Part shown: piece after piece, positions 18,445-26,595 of the stretch
Numbering within the stretch: the first letter of the stretch is position 1
Layout: the number at the start of each line of letters is the position of its first letter
Source of the DNA: Phoenicibacter sp963588595
GTDB taxonomy: Bacteria; Actinomycetota; Coriobacteriia; Coriobacteriales; Eggerthellaceae
Reading direction: 5' to 3'
Assembly: GCA_963588595.1 (NCBI GenBank)
Contig: CAVAIA010000008.1
Span: 1 to 43,193 of the forward strand
DNA: 43,193 nt
Translations under genes and position numbers: made by a program
The notes under the pieces: model-generated
Seen by the model: only the letters and a program-made list of their open reading frames with translations
What the model was told of the DNA's origin: nothing
The model's database searches: none

Positions 18445-19209
18445 ATGCACCATTATTTTATAGAAAACGAAAATATCGCCACCGTCAATTCACCAACATT
18501 TAGGGTTGAATTTAATAAAGTTGACGAAAAACATTTATGTGCACAACGCCTAAAAGTTGGTGAACATATAACGGTGGTAGACAAGTCAAAGAACTATTTC
18601 GAGCTCGAACTAACGCAAATTTCTCTAAAAATAATTGAGGCTCGCATTTCTCAAAGAAAAGATTTTATTGATAAAAAATATGACTTATCAATTTTCCAAG
18701 GAATATCAAAAGGAAGCAAGCTAGACGATGTCCTAAGGGCAACAACTGAAATAGGAATTAACAAATTTTTCGCAATTAGTATGCAACGCTCAATAGCAAA
18801 AGTTAAAGATGTTGCAATTGATAAAAAAATTGAGCGTCTAAACTCAATAGCAAGAAGCGCATCGATGCAATCTGGTCGAATTGACATCCCTAAAGTGACT
18901 TTCATAAATGATTTTTCTAATTTTATAGAAATAGCAAAGAAACTAGACATCCTCTTTGTTTTTTGGGAAAAAGCGAAGATGACAGAAACAATAGAGAGTG
19001 CATTGCTAAATTCGCAAGACACAAAGTCAATAGGAATATTGGTCGGACCGGAAGGCGGAATATCTGATGATGAGCTTAGTGAGCTTAAAAAATTAAAACA
19101 AACTAGAATATGCACTCTTGGGCAAACGATACTTAGAACTCAAACAGCTGGAATCGTTAGCACAGCGATTGTTAAACATCTTTTAGACGCAAAGGTAAAT
19201 TCAAGATGA
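18445..19209 (+). CDS. rsmE: 16S rRNA (uracil1498-N3)-methyltransferase
   Basis: SPOUT-class, SAM-dependent methyltransferase that makes m3U1498 in 16S rRNA. The 254-residue protein shows the family's ILVGPEGGI (about 198-206) and LGQTILRTQTA (about 226-236), which form the trefoil knot SAM site; the N-terminal PUA-like part is more divergent. The start codon is immediately after the dnaJ stop (no gap) and the end overlaps mtaB by four bases (ATGA), so it is translationally coupled within the CIRCE-headed operon. Confidence 0.95.
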   Translation: MHHYFIENENIATVNSPTFRVEFNKVDEKHLCAQRLKVGEHITVVDKSKNYFELELTQISLKIIEARISQRKDFIDKKYDLSIFQGISKGSKLDDVLRATTEIGINKFFAISMQRSIAKVKDVAIDKKIERLNSIARSASMQSGRIDIPKVTFINDFSNFIEIAKKLDILFVFWEKAKMTETIESALLNSQDTKSIGILVGPEGGISDDELSELKKLKQTRICTLGQTILRTQTAGIVSTAIVKHLLDAKVNSR

Positions 19210-20387
19210 GTTTTGCTGTTGTCAACTTAGGATGCCGCGTTAATAGAGCAGAATCTGACGCTATAACTCAAAAAATGCTTCTAAAAGACACTCTAGCACC
19301 GCTTGAGAGTGCCAACAAAATCATTGTTAACACATGCACCGTGACAGGTGTTGCTGAAAAGAAAACTAGAAAAACAATAAGGCATATTTTAAATATTAAT
19401 AAAGATGCAAGCGTTATAGTCACAGGATGCGCAGCTCAAATAGACCCTGAGTTTTATAAAAATCTCTCAAATAGAATTGAAGTTGTCCCAAAATTTGAAA
19501 TTTTAAATAAGTGCAAAACTACTTTCAAAACAAAACAAGAAATTTCTAACAAAGTAGGCACTTCGCGCGTTAATGTAAAAATACAAGATGGATGTGATAA
19601 TGCTTGCACTTTTTGTATTGTGCACGTTGCTCGAGGAAAAAGCATATCTTATGACCCAAAAGAAATAATCGATAAATGCAAAGAGTTAGACGAAGCGGGA
19701 GTAAAAGAGGTAGTTTTAACAGGAATAAATCTTGGGTCATATTCAAAGCCAAACTTACCATCACTTTTATATCAACTATTAGATAACACTAAAAATTGCA
19801 GGTATAGAATTTCAAGCATCGAGCCCCCTGAAGTCACAAGCGAGCTTATAGAATGCATCAAAAACTCAAATTCGCGCATATGCAAACATCTTCATTTGCC
19901 TCTTCAATCGGGTTCGAACGATGTTCTTAAAGCTATGGATCGGCATTATAGTTGCGAAGAATTCTTAGGGTTAGTCAATGCAATCTATAATGAAATGCCA
20001 AATTTTTCTCTTACCACCGATTGCATCGTTGGTTTCCCAGGAGAAAGTGAAGAAGATTTCTCTCAAACGGTAGAAATTTGCAAAAAAGCACACTTTTCAA
20101 AAATTCACGTTTTTCCTTATTCAAAAAGAAAAAACACGCCCGCAACGTTAATGCCAAATCAAATTGAACAAAATATAAAAAAACAAAGAGCAAAAGCATT
20201 ATTAGACTTATCTTCGAGTTTAAGAAAACAAGAATTCTTAAAGCGAGTTGGAACAAGCGAGCAAGTTGTAATCGAAAATGACAACAAAGGAACAACAGAA
20301 TCTTATTTCACATTGAAGAGCAAAGATTTTGTTAATCCTGGACAGATTATGAATGTAGAATTAAGTGAAGCTTTATTTTTTGGTTAG
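19206..20387 (+). CDS. mtaB: tRNA (t6A37) methylthiotransferase MtaB
   Basis: Radical SAM enzyme that adds a methylthio group to t6A37 of tRNAs, giving ms2t6A. Order of parts: an N-terminal UPF0004 domain with cluster cysteines (NLGCRVNRAESD, NTCTVTGVAEKKTRK, GCAAQ), the radical SAM motif C130-X3-C134-X2-C137, and a C-terminal TRAM-like domain. At 393 residues it is somewhat shorter than Bacillus MtaB (about 450). NxxTxTG-type residues and the RsmE-MtaB neighbourhood separate it from MiaB, which is encoded separately at 39529-40887. It overlaps rsmE by four bases; ybeY follows after 10 bases. Confidence 0.93.
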   Translation: MSFAVVNLGCRVNRAESDAITQKMLLKDTLAPLESANKIIVNTCTVTGVAEKKTRKTIRHILNINKDASVIVTGCAAQIDPEFYKNLSNRIEVVPKFEILNKCKTTFKTKQEISNKVGTSRVNVKIQDGCDNACTFCIVHVARGKSISYDPKEIIDKCKELDEAGVKEVVLTGINLGSYSKPNLPSLLYQLLDNTKNCRYRISSIEPPEVTSELIECIKNSNSRICKHLHLPLQSGSNDVLKAMDRHYSCEEFLGLVNAIYNEMPNFSLTTDCIVGFPGESEEDFSQTVEICKKAHFSKIHVFPYSKRKNTPATLMPNQIEQNIKKQRAKALLDLSSSLRKQEFLKRVGTSEQVVIENDNKGTTESYFTLKSKDFVNPGQIMNVELSEALFFG

Positions 20388-20397
20388 TGAGTAAAAA

Positions 20398-20847
20398 TTG
20401 GATATTTTAATAAATAACATCGTCAATAATCCAGATATATCGATTGATAACGAAATCAACTTCGCAACTTTTTGCTTAAATAAACTCGATGTCCCGAACA
20501 ATGTTGAAGTTTCAATCACCTATGTTGACAAAGAAACCATTCACTCATTAAATAAGGATTATAGGGGAGTTGACAAGCCAACTGACGTTTTGTCATTTGA
20601 ATGTGACGGCTCCTTTTTTGATGAAGGCAATGAAACGCAACTGCTAGGGGACATTGTCATATGTCCAGAAATATGCGCTGAACAATGCACAGATTATGGA
20701 AATAGCTTTAAAGAAGAATTGGAACTTTTAACATGCCATGGTCTTTTACACTTGCTTGGTTATGACCACATCAAAGATGATGATGCACATAAAATGGAAG
20801 CAAAAGAAAAAGAACTTCTTAGTTCATGGAGAGAAAATAATGGATAG
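20398..20847 (+). CDS. ybeY: Endoribonuclease YbeY
   Basis: Zinc-dependent endoribonuclease involved in 16S rRNA 3'-end maturation and ribosome quality control. The metal site HxxxHxxxxxH is visible as CHGLLHLLGYDH (about 113-124), preceded by the conserved DVLSFECD and GDIVICPE segments. The length of 149 residues is standard. The start is TTG at 20398, 10 bases after mtaB. It overlaps dgkA by 8 bases. The pairing with era is one of the most conserved in bacteria and supports a shared role in small-subunit assembly. Confidence 0.95.
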   Translation: MDILINNIVNNPDISIDNEINFATFCLNKLDVPNNVEVSITYVDKETIHSLNKDYRGVDKPTDVLSFECDGSFFDEGNETQLLGDIVICPEICAEQCTDYGNSFKEELELLTCHGLLHLLGYDHIKDDDAHKMEAKEKELLSSWRENNG

Positions 20848-21244
20848 CAAAGATAAATTTGTTCACCACACACTAGAAGAGGACCCAATCCCTGCCTCGA
20901 AAGCTTTTGTCTTTGCGATGAGCGGAATTGTGCATGCAATAAAAACTCAAAGAAACTTTAAAATCCATATAACTGTTGCAATCCTTGCGATCGCATTGTC
21001 TTTCATATTAAAGATAAGTTTAGTTGAGGCAGCTTTAGTGGCTATTTGTATCTTTGCTGTTTTCGCTTTTGAATTAATCAACACGTCTATTGAGTCTGTC
21101 GTCGATCTTGTCTCTCCTGAGTGGAGTAAACTTGCTAAACATGCAAAAGATTGCGCGGCGGGAGCTGTTCTTCTCGTTGCAATAATGAGCGTTTTCGTTG
21201 CAGCTTTTATTTTCGTTCCTAAAATTTTAAACTTATGGATTTAA
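20840..21244 (+). CDS. dgkA: Diacylglycerol/undecaprenol kinase (DgkA family)
   Basis: Small integral membrane kinase; Gram-positive members phosphorylate undecaprenol, feeding the lipid carrier for cell-wall synthesis. I place the start at the ATG at 20840 (134 residues), which overlaps ybeY by 8 bases and follows a GGAGAG site; a longer in-frame reading from 20738 lies wholly inside ybeY and is not credible. Three membrane segments follow a cytoplasmic N-terminus. Signature residues are FELINTSIESVVDLV (the E..N...E..D pattern near 77-90) and AKDCAAGAVL. It overlaps era by 10 bases. Confidence 0.93.
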   Translation: MDSKDKFVHHTLEEDPIPASKAFVFAMSGIVHAIKTQRNFKIHITVAILAIALSFILKISLVEAALVAICIFAVFAFELINTSIESVVDLVSPEWSKLAKHAKDCAAGAVLLVAIMSVFVAAFIFVPKILNLWI

Positions 21245-22188
21245 ACGATTACTTAAAAGAGAGCGAAGGCGACGCAAACGATTTTACAAAAGTCCCTAAA
21301 GACTTTAAAAGCGGGTTTGTTTCTTTTATAGGCAGACCAAATTCTGGCAAGTCCACCCTCATTAATTCTCTAATAAATGAAAAGATTGCCATAACTTCAA
21401 ATGTTGCCAACACAACGCGCCATAGATTTGCTGGAATAATTAACAAAAAAGACTATCAAATTATTATCTACGACACTCCAGGAATCCATAAACCTAAAGA
21501 TGCTCTTTCTGAAGAGCTAAATGTTTCGGCTGAACAAGCAGCAACAGACGTTGATATTATATGCATCCTTATAGACGCGACTAAAAAATTTGGCAGCGGA
21601 GATAAGTTCATAATTGACAAGTTTAAAAACACTAATTCATTAAAATTTTGTTTGCTAACAAAAATTGATAAAGCAAAAAAGGATGACATCCTAAAACAGC
21701 TAAAAGAAATTTCAAGCTATTTTGACTTTGATGAATATATCCCAATATCATCAATAAAGCGCACTAATCTAGAGCTCCTAGAAAAGCTTTTAGTAAAACA
21801 TCTAAGTTTGGGACATAGATGGTTTGGAAGTGAGCAAACAAATGATGTCGAGGAAGAAGTTTTCATCTCAGAGTTGATTCGTGAACAAATATTAAAGAAC
21901 GTAACTGATGAAATTCCTCATTCAACGGGCGTTTTGGTCGAAGACATTGACTTTAATAAGAACACAAAAACAACTCACATATTTGCAACAATCATAGTCG
22001 AGAGAGACTCACAAGTTGGAATAATCGTTGGAAGCGCCGGGAAAACTTTAAAGAAAATTGGAGTTTCTTCAAGACATGAAATTGAGAAATATATCAAAGG
22101 AAAAGTAAATCTTAAACTTAATGTTAAAGTTAAGAAAAATTGGAGAAAGAACGTAAATTACGTTAGGCGCTTTGGATATGGTCAATAG
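21235..22188 (+). CDS. era: GTPase Era
   Basis: Essential GTPase that binds the 3' end of 16S rRNA during 30S assembly. The GTPase motifs are G1 GRPNSGKS (33-40), G3 DTPG (about 80-83) and G4 TKIDK (about 142-146). A C-terminal KH domain follows (about 205-305) with GSAGKTLKKIGVSSR in its RNA-binding loop. The 317-residue length includes an N-terminal extension of about 27 acidic residues before the G domain. The ATG overlaps dgkA by 10 bases. It is the last gene of the uninterrupted run from hrcA. Confidence 0.98.
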   Translation: MDLNDYLKESEGDANDFTKVPKDFKSGFVSFIGRPNSGKSTLINSLINEKIAITSNVANTTRHRFAGIINKKDYQIIIYDTPGIHKPKDALSEELNVSAEQAATDVDIICILIDATKKFGSGDKFIIDKFKNTNSLKFCLLTKIDKAKKDDILKQLKEISSYFDFDEYIPISSIKRTNLELLEKLLVKHLSLGHRWFGSEQTNDVEEEVFISELIREQILKNVTDEIPHSTGVLVEDIDFNKNTKTTHIFATIIVERDSQVGIIVGSAGKTLKKIGVSSRHEIEKYIKGKVNLKLNVKVKKNWRKNVNYVRRFGYGQ

Positions 22189-22212
22189 AAAAATAATTTA
22201 GAAACGATACAA

Positions 22213-22237
22213 TATAATCTAAAAGAAGAGTTTAGAT
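22213..22237 (+). promoter_or_regulatory. candidate promoter with 7-bp inverted repeat
   Basis: TATAAT at 22213-22218 is followed at once by a perfect inverted repeat ATCTAAA-N7-TTTAGAT (22217-22223 and 22231-22237), covering the expected RNA start. The gene at 22264 would have a leader of about 40 bases. The repeat could be an operator or a short 5' hairpin; nothing further can be said. No good -35 was found. Confidence 0.4.
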
Positions 22238-22263
22238 CCAAATAAATAAGAGCAAGCAGATAA

Positions 22264-23559
22264 ATGATTTGTCCTAAATGTAAAACACCAAATAGATCAA
22301 ATGCAAGATATTGCGATAAATGTGGCTTTGAATTGCCAAGCGTTGCTCCAATCGCGCGAGAAATCTTCGGAGATGAACAAAACAAAAATAACAACGATCA
22401 AAGTTTTGTCCCCAAAGCAGCTCCAACAGCTGACTTAAGAGGCGTAGATAAATTTAACGATTCATCATATTCGCCAAACACAAATTCCAACAAAACAAAC
22501 GAAAGTGACATCACGCTTGTTATGCCTCATGAAGGGGGCCAATCTTCAAACAACGAAGACAACGTCCTAAACTATTCAAATAGCACATCAAGCGATATAA
22601 AGATTCCTAAAACTAAAATTAAAAGAAACTTATTTTTAGCTTTAGGCGTCATAGCAATCCTTGCAATATGCGCTCTAGTGACCTATAACATGCAACTTTG
22701 GGGAGGAAAAATCATTCCTGAAGTTTATGGTCTAACTCAATCAGAAGCTGTAACAAAAGTTAAAAACGCAGGTTTTGAAACTGAAATAGAGCAAGTTCCA
22801 AGCGATGAAATTGAGGGGATAGTTGTTGGAGTTGACCCACAAGAGGGGAGTAGGGCTGACGCAGGGTCAACAGTTAAAATCAAAATTTCAAAAGCACGCA
22901 TAATTCCAAATGTTGTTGGGATGAGCCTTGATGAGGCAAAAGCTAAGTTTGAAGAAAATGGATTTACAAACATCGAAGCAGTCACAGAGAAATCGGATGA
23001 ATCTGAAAACTCGGTAATCAAAATGAGTCCTGAGCCTAACACTCGCTCAAAAGCAGACGCAAAAATAACTATAACAGTCGCAGATCCTTATCGTGTTCCA
23101 GCAACTGACAACATGACTAAGGACCAAGCAATTCAAGCTATAAAAGATAGCGGTTTTGATGCTGAAGTTGTTGAACAATACAACGAAAACTTAGCTGAAG
23201 GAAACGTTATATCAACTAATCCTGCGGCAGGGACAGCTCTAAAATCCAAGAGTAAAGTAACTATTTACGTTGCTCTTCACCGCTCAACGAAGCTTGAGCA
23301 ATTAACTCGTGACTATTTTAGCAATGTATCAAATTTTAGAATGGATGGAAAAACTTACCAATTTGGCTCTCTAACTGCAGTGCAATGGACAAGCGGCGGG
23401 AATGTTTCATTCACTTTCACAGCAAGACAATATCAAAGCACAACATGGTTTGATGGAGAAGTTGAAACACGCTATTCAGATTATCAATCCATTCAAGGAT
23501 CGATATCTTTTGATGACAATAATAATGTTATAGCGATAAATCCGAATATTACGACTTAA
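22264..23559 (+). CDS. Zinc-ribbon, single-pass membrane protein with three PASTA domains
   Basis: No specific function is known to me. The layout is clear: a cytoplasmic zinc ribbon (C3, C6, C17, C20), a low-complexity Asn/Ser-rich linker (about 35-118), one membrane helix (about 121-143) and three extracellular PASTA-like repeats (about 149-213, 214-278, 279-340). A C-terminal beta-rich domain (about 341-431) follows, with aromatic residues. PASTA domains bind muropeptides or unlinked peptidoglycan in Ser/Thr kinases and penicillin-binding proteins. Here there is no kinase or transpeptidase; the cytoplasmic side is only a zinc ribbon. A role as a cell-wall sensor or scaffold is inference. 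It has its own candidate promoter and precedes recO by 11 bases. Confidence 0.88.
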   Translation: MICPKCKTPNRSNARYCDKCGFELPSVAPIAREIFGDEQNKNNNDQSFVPKAAPTADLRGVDKFNDSSYSPNTNSNKTNESDITLVMPHEGGQSSNNEDNVLNYSNSTSSDIKIPKTKIKRNLFLALGVIAILAICALVTYNMQLWGGKIIPEVYGLTQSEAVTKVKNAGFETEIEQVPSDEIEGIVVGVDPQEGSRADAGSTVKIKISKARIIPNVVGMSLDEAKAKFEENGFTNIEAVTEKSDESENSVIKMSPEPNTRSKADAKITITVADPYRVPATDNMTKDQAIQAIKDSGFDAEVVEQYNENLAEGNVISTNPAAGTALKSKSKVTIYVALHRSTKLEQLTRDYFSNVSNFRMDGKTYQFGSLTAVQWTSGGNVSFTFTARQYQSTTWFDGEVETRYSDYQSIQGSISFDDNNNVIAINPNITT

Positions 23560-23570
23560 TTGAATAAATC

Positions 23571-24338
23571 ATGACTTCAAAAACAGCACTTCTAGATGTT
23601 GTCGTTATAAGAAAAACTAGAATATCAGAAAACGATTTAGTTTTTTGTATGGTCGCAAACGACTCAAAGATTATTAATGCTATCGGCAAAAGTGCCAGAA
23701 AACCTGGCAACACCTTTTCTAATAGACTAGACCTTTTTAATGTCGCTCACATAAGCTTAGCGTCAACAAGAGGGCTTGGAATAATTAGGGAAGCAAAATT
23801 AATTGAAACTCACATAAACATTCACAACAATTTTAGCTTGATGACTTGCGCTAGCGCAATTAGTGAACTTGTTTGGCGTCTAACTTTTAGCGAAAACACT
23901 AATGAAGCCCTTTTTGATTTTTTAATCAAAACGTTCTTTTTGATTGACACTAAATGTGAGAAATCAAAGGAGATTGCCCTTGCAGCGCTAATAAAACTTC
24001 TTGCTATGGAAGGCTTTGGACCTGCTCACAAATTTTGTTCTTTGTGTGGTCAACCTCTACAAAAAGCAAGTTCTTCTTATAATTTAGTTGCATTTAGTCC
24101 TGATTCTGGTGGGTTTTTATGTGACGAATGTGCAAAAACAGATCTCCCTTCCATTAAAAAAATTGCTTTTAAGGATAGCATTTTATTAAACTTCAACAAC
24201 CTATTAAATCTAACCTATGAACAAATAATTCATCTCGATTCAATTAGTGAAAAAGACATTTTTGACTTGAAAAACTTGCTACAATTGTGGATCGAACGAG
24301 TGACGAGCCACAAAAACAACTCTCTTGAATTACTCTGA
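23571..24338 (+). CDS. recO: DNA repair protein RecO
   Basis: Recombination mediator that, with RecR, loads RecA on SSB-coated gaps and anneals strands. The 255-residue protein has the N-terminal OB fold (KTALLDVVVIRKTRISENDLV region), a helical middle, and a zinc site with CSLC (about 155-158) and a second CDEC pair (about 182-185). Length and order match the family, and proximity to era is the usual context. It converges on the ABC transporter operon with only four bases between the two stop codons and no visible hairpin terminator. Confidence 0.92.
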   Translation: MTSKTALLDVVVIRKTRISENDLVFCMVANDSKIINAIGKSARKPGNTFSNRLDLFNVAHISLASTRGLGIIREAKLIETHINIHNNFSLMTCASAISELVWRLTFSENTNEALFDFLIKTFFLIDTKCEKSKEIALAALIKLLAMEGFGPAHKFCSLCGQPLQKASSSYNLVAFSPDSGGFLCDECAKTDLPSIKKIAFKDSILLNFNNLLNLTYEQIIHLDSISEKDIFDLKNLLQLWIERVTSHKNNSLELL

Positions 24339-24342
24339 CTTT

Positions 24343-25749
24343 TTAAAAATAGACAATCTTGGTTGCTAATTTTTTAACTAATTCAAAGTCATGGCTAACA
24401 AATATAAGACCGCAAAAATTGTCTTCGCACCACTTAATCAAGAAATCCAAAATCTCTTTTTGAGTAACAACATCAAGCGAAGCCGTTGACTCATCTAAAA
24501 TTAAAAACTTAGGGCAAGCAATAAGCGCTCTGGCAATTGAAAGCCTTGCTAGCTCACCACCCGAAAGTTCTCTAGGAAATTTGTTTAATAGAGACATATC
24601 AAGCCCGAGGTCATCAAACAAGCTATTCTCACTTGCAAAATTATTATCAAAACTCTTCCCAACAGCAACATTAGGATTAAATGACGCGTGGGGGTCTTGG
24701 ACAACAAGTTGAACATCTTTAAAAACACTCAATTTTTCTCCATCAAGGAAAACATCTACTCCTGCTGGAACGATATGACCAGACAATATTTTGCAAATTG
24801 TTGATTTTCCAGAACCTGTTGGTCCAAAAAAACAAGTTATGTCACCAGACGCAACATTTAAAGAATAATTTTTAAATATCACTGTCTTCGAATACCCAAA
24901 ATTTAAATTATTAATTTTAAGTTCATGGCTTCTTTGATCATTATTTTTCTTATCAAATTTTGAGAAGTAAAGATTCTTAGGCAAACTTTCAAATAACCTT
25001 TTAGAATATTCACAAGAAAGATCCTTCTCATTTTTAAAGGAAGAGACTGAAATCTCATCGACTATAGTGTTGTCCTTAAAAATCGCAATTCTGTCACCAT
25101 GTTTCAAGGCAAGTTCAATATCATGCGTTATAACAACCAAGGTGCGACCTTGATTCGCTTTATCCAAAATAAGACTGATACACTCTTCTTTATTTTCGTA
25201 GTCCAAATTTGTTGTTGGTTCATCTGCAATGATAATCTCGCTATTTGGATTTATCGCATCATTTATAAGAGCGATCCTTTTCATTCCTCCCGACATCTCA
25301 ACAGGGTAGAGCTCTTTGTCACCAATTCCATATTTTTGCATTGGATCAAGGCTGGCCAAGGATTGAGGTACATAGCTAACTTTGCCTGCCATAAGATTCT
25401 TTAGTTCGTGACTTTCAGTCAAATTACCGTGAAACCAAATGTTGCCGTCAACATTAGCATTCGAAGGCAAATTGCCTGTTAACAGATTGATTAACATCGA
25501 CTTTCCAGAACCTGTTTGACCTATAATGAACAATTTTTCACCTTCATGCAAGGATAGATTCAAGTTTTTTAAAACTTGAGTTTTTCTAATAAATGGAAAC
25601 ATAGAGCATTTCTTGTAGAAAAGATCCTCAAAGACAACGTTTATGTTTTCGAGCAAAAATTGATGATGACCACCTAAATGCATTGAGCCTAAAGCATGTT
25701 GATGCCCATGATGAAACTCAAATTTTGTGTGTATCAATTCCTCGTCCAC
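24343..25749 (-). CDS. Compact double ATPase of an Opp/Nik-family importer, His-rich N-terminus
   Basis: Energizing subunit of the neighbouring importer: two ABC ATPase halves fused in 468 residues, where the family normally uses two proteins of about 300 each (NikD/NikE, OppD/OppF). Half 1 has Walker A GQTGSGKS (77-84), Q129, SGGM (153-156) and Walker B IIIADEP (172-178). Half 2 has GPTGSGKS (309-316), Q351, LSGGE (395-399) and FLILDE (415-420). Only 23 residues separate the Q-loop from the signature in half 1 and 44 in half 2, against about 60 usually, so the helical subdomain is reduced. The N-terminus is His-rich (H7, 13, 14, 16, 18, 24, 28, 29), suggesting metal binding. The start is GTG, 12 bases after the permease stop, with AAAGG overlapping that stop. 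Nickel as substrate is inference. Confidence 0.85.
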   Translation of the reverse strand: MDEELIHTKFEFHHGHQHALGSMHLGGHHQFLLENINVVFEDLFYKKCSMFPFIRKTQVLKNLNLSLHEGEKLFIIGQTGSGKSMLINLLTGNLPSNANVDGNIWFHGNLTESHELKNLMAGKVSYVPQSLASLDPMQKYGIGDKELYPVEMSGGMKRIALINDAINPNSEIIIADEPTTNLDYENKEECISLILDKANQGRTLVVITHDIELALKHGDRIAIFKDNTIVDEISVSSFKNEKDLSCEYSKRLFESLPKNLYFSKFDKKNNDQRSHELKINNLNFGYSKTVIFKNYSLNVASGDITCFFGPTGSGKSTICKILSGHIVPAGVDVFLDGEKLSVFKDVQLVVQDPHASFNPNVAVGKSFDNNFASENSLFDDLGLDMSLLNKFPRELSGGELARLSIARALIACPKFLILDESTASLDVVTQKEILDFLIKWCEDNFCGLIFVSHDFELVKKLATKIVYF

Positions 25750-25761
25750 AATGCCTATCCT

Positions 25762-26595
25762 TTAACGTAACAGACTAGCCTGCATTGACATTCTAAAATT
25801 GACTCGATTAACAAGATAGGTTAAAAGAAGAACAACAGCAACCAAAGTTAATCCCTCAAAAATTGAAATCCACCATTGACCAGCGAGCAAATAGCCTAAA
25901 GACGAATTAAGCAAATTCCCAATCGCGGGAGTTTCTGCCGAAAACCCAAGTCCAAGGAATGTGAGCGTTGATTCATGCAAAATCGAGTGGGGAAACGCAA
26001 GAATAAGGCCTGTAATGATTGTTCCTTTGATCGAGGGCGCGACATGCCGTATAAAAAAGCTAGAGGCGCTGTTAGCTAACTTCTTTTCAACTTGACACCA
26101 ATCAGAATTATATATTTGCTTTAACTCATTAGTTAAAACCTTGCTCAACGTTGGCCAATGCGTTAGAGAGGTTGCAAGAATTACTCCAATAGCTCCTTTT
26201 CCAACAGCAAACGAGATAAGGATCATCAAAATTAAGTGAGGGATTCCAAGAATTGCATTAGTAATAATTTCTGATATTTTATTTAAAAGAGAAGAGCTGC
26301 TAACGCTTAAAAGTGAGAAGAAAATCGCAACAACAACACTGATAATAGAAGAGATAACGCCTGCTATTATGCTTATAAGCATTCCACAACATGTAAGCAA
26401 AAACACGTCGCGTCCATAGTTGTCAGTGCCAAATAAATTATTTAAAGACGGTTTACTTAAAACATTATCGAAAGAATAGGCGTCAATATTTGCATAATTT
26501 AAAAAACCAACAATCATGACTAAGAGCAAAATGATGACACAAATGATTGACAGGACAACCTTTACCTTCTCTTTTGTTAATGCGCTAATTGACAT
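25762..26595 (-). CDS. ABC transporter permease, DppC/NikC-like
   Basis: Second membrane subunit of the importer. The 277-residue protein has about six membrane segments, the GTDNYGRDVF motif typical of DppC/NikC/OppC (about 58-67), and a C-terminal coupling region containing FLGLGFSAETPAIG. I chose the ATG at 26595, which has a GAGGA site 7 bases upstream, over an upstream TTG at 26613. The ATG start overlaps the preceding permease by 11 bases. Substrate class cannot be read from this subunit alone. Confidence 0.9.
   Translation of the reverse strand: MSISALTKEKVKVVLSIICVIILLLVMIVGFLNYANIDAYSFDNVLSKPSLNNLFGTDNYGRDVFLLTCCGMLISIIAGVISSIISVVVAIFFSLLSVSSSSLLNKISEIITNAILGIPHLILMILISFAVGKGAIGVILATSLTHWPTLSKVLTNELKQIYNSDWCQVEKKLANSASSFFIRHVAPSIKGTIITGLILAFPHSILHESTLTFLGLGFSAETPAIGNLLNSSLGYLLAGQWWISIFEGLTLVAVVLLLTYLVNRVNFRMSMQASLLR

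Noticed and set aside
20738..20839. Longer start for the DgkA frame
   Set aside because: The extra residues lie entirely within ybeY in another frame and are Lys/Met-rich without family similarity; ATG 20840 with GGAGAG is the natural start.
25099..25404. Open frame of 101 residues on the plus strand
   Set aside because: It is the antisense shadow of the double ATPase, with no ribosome site or family features.
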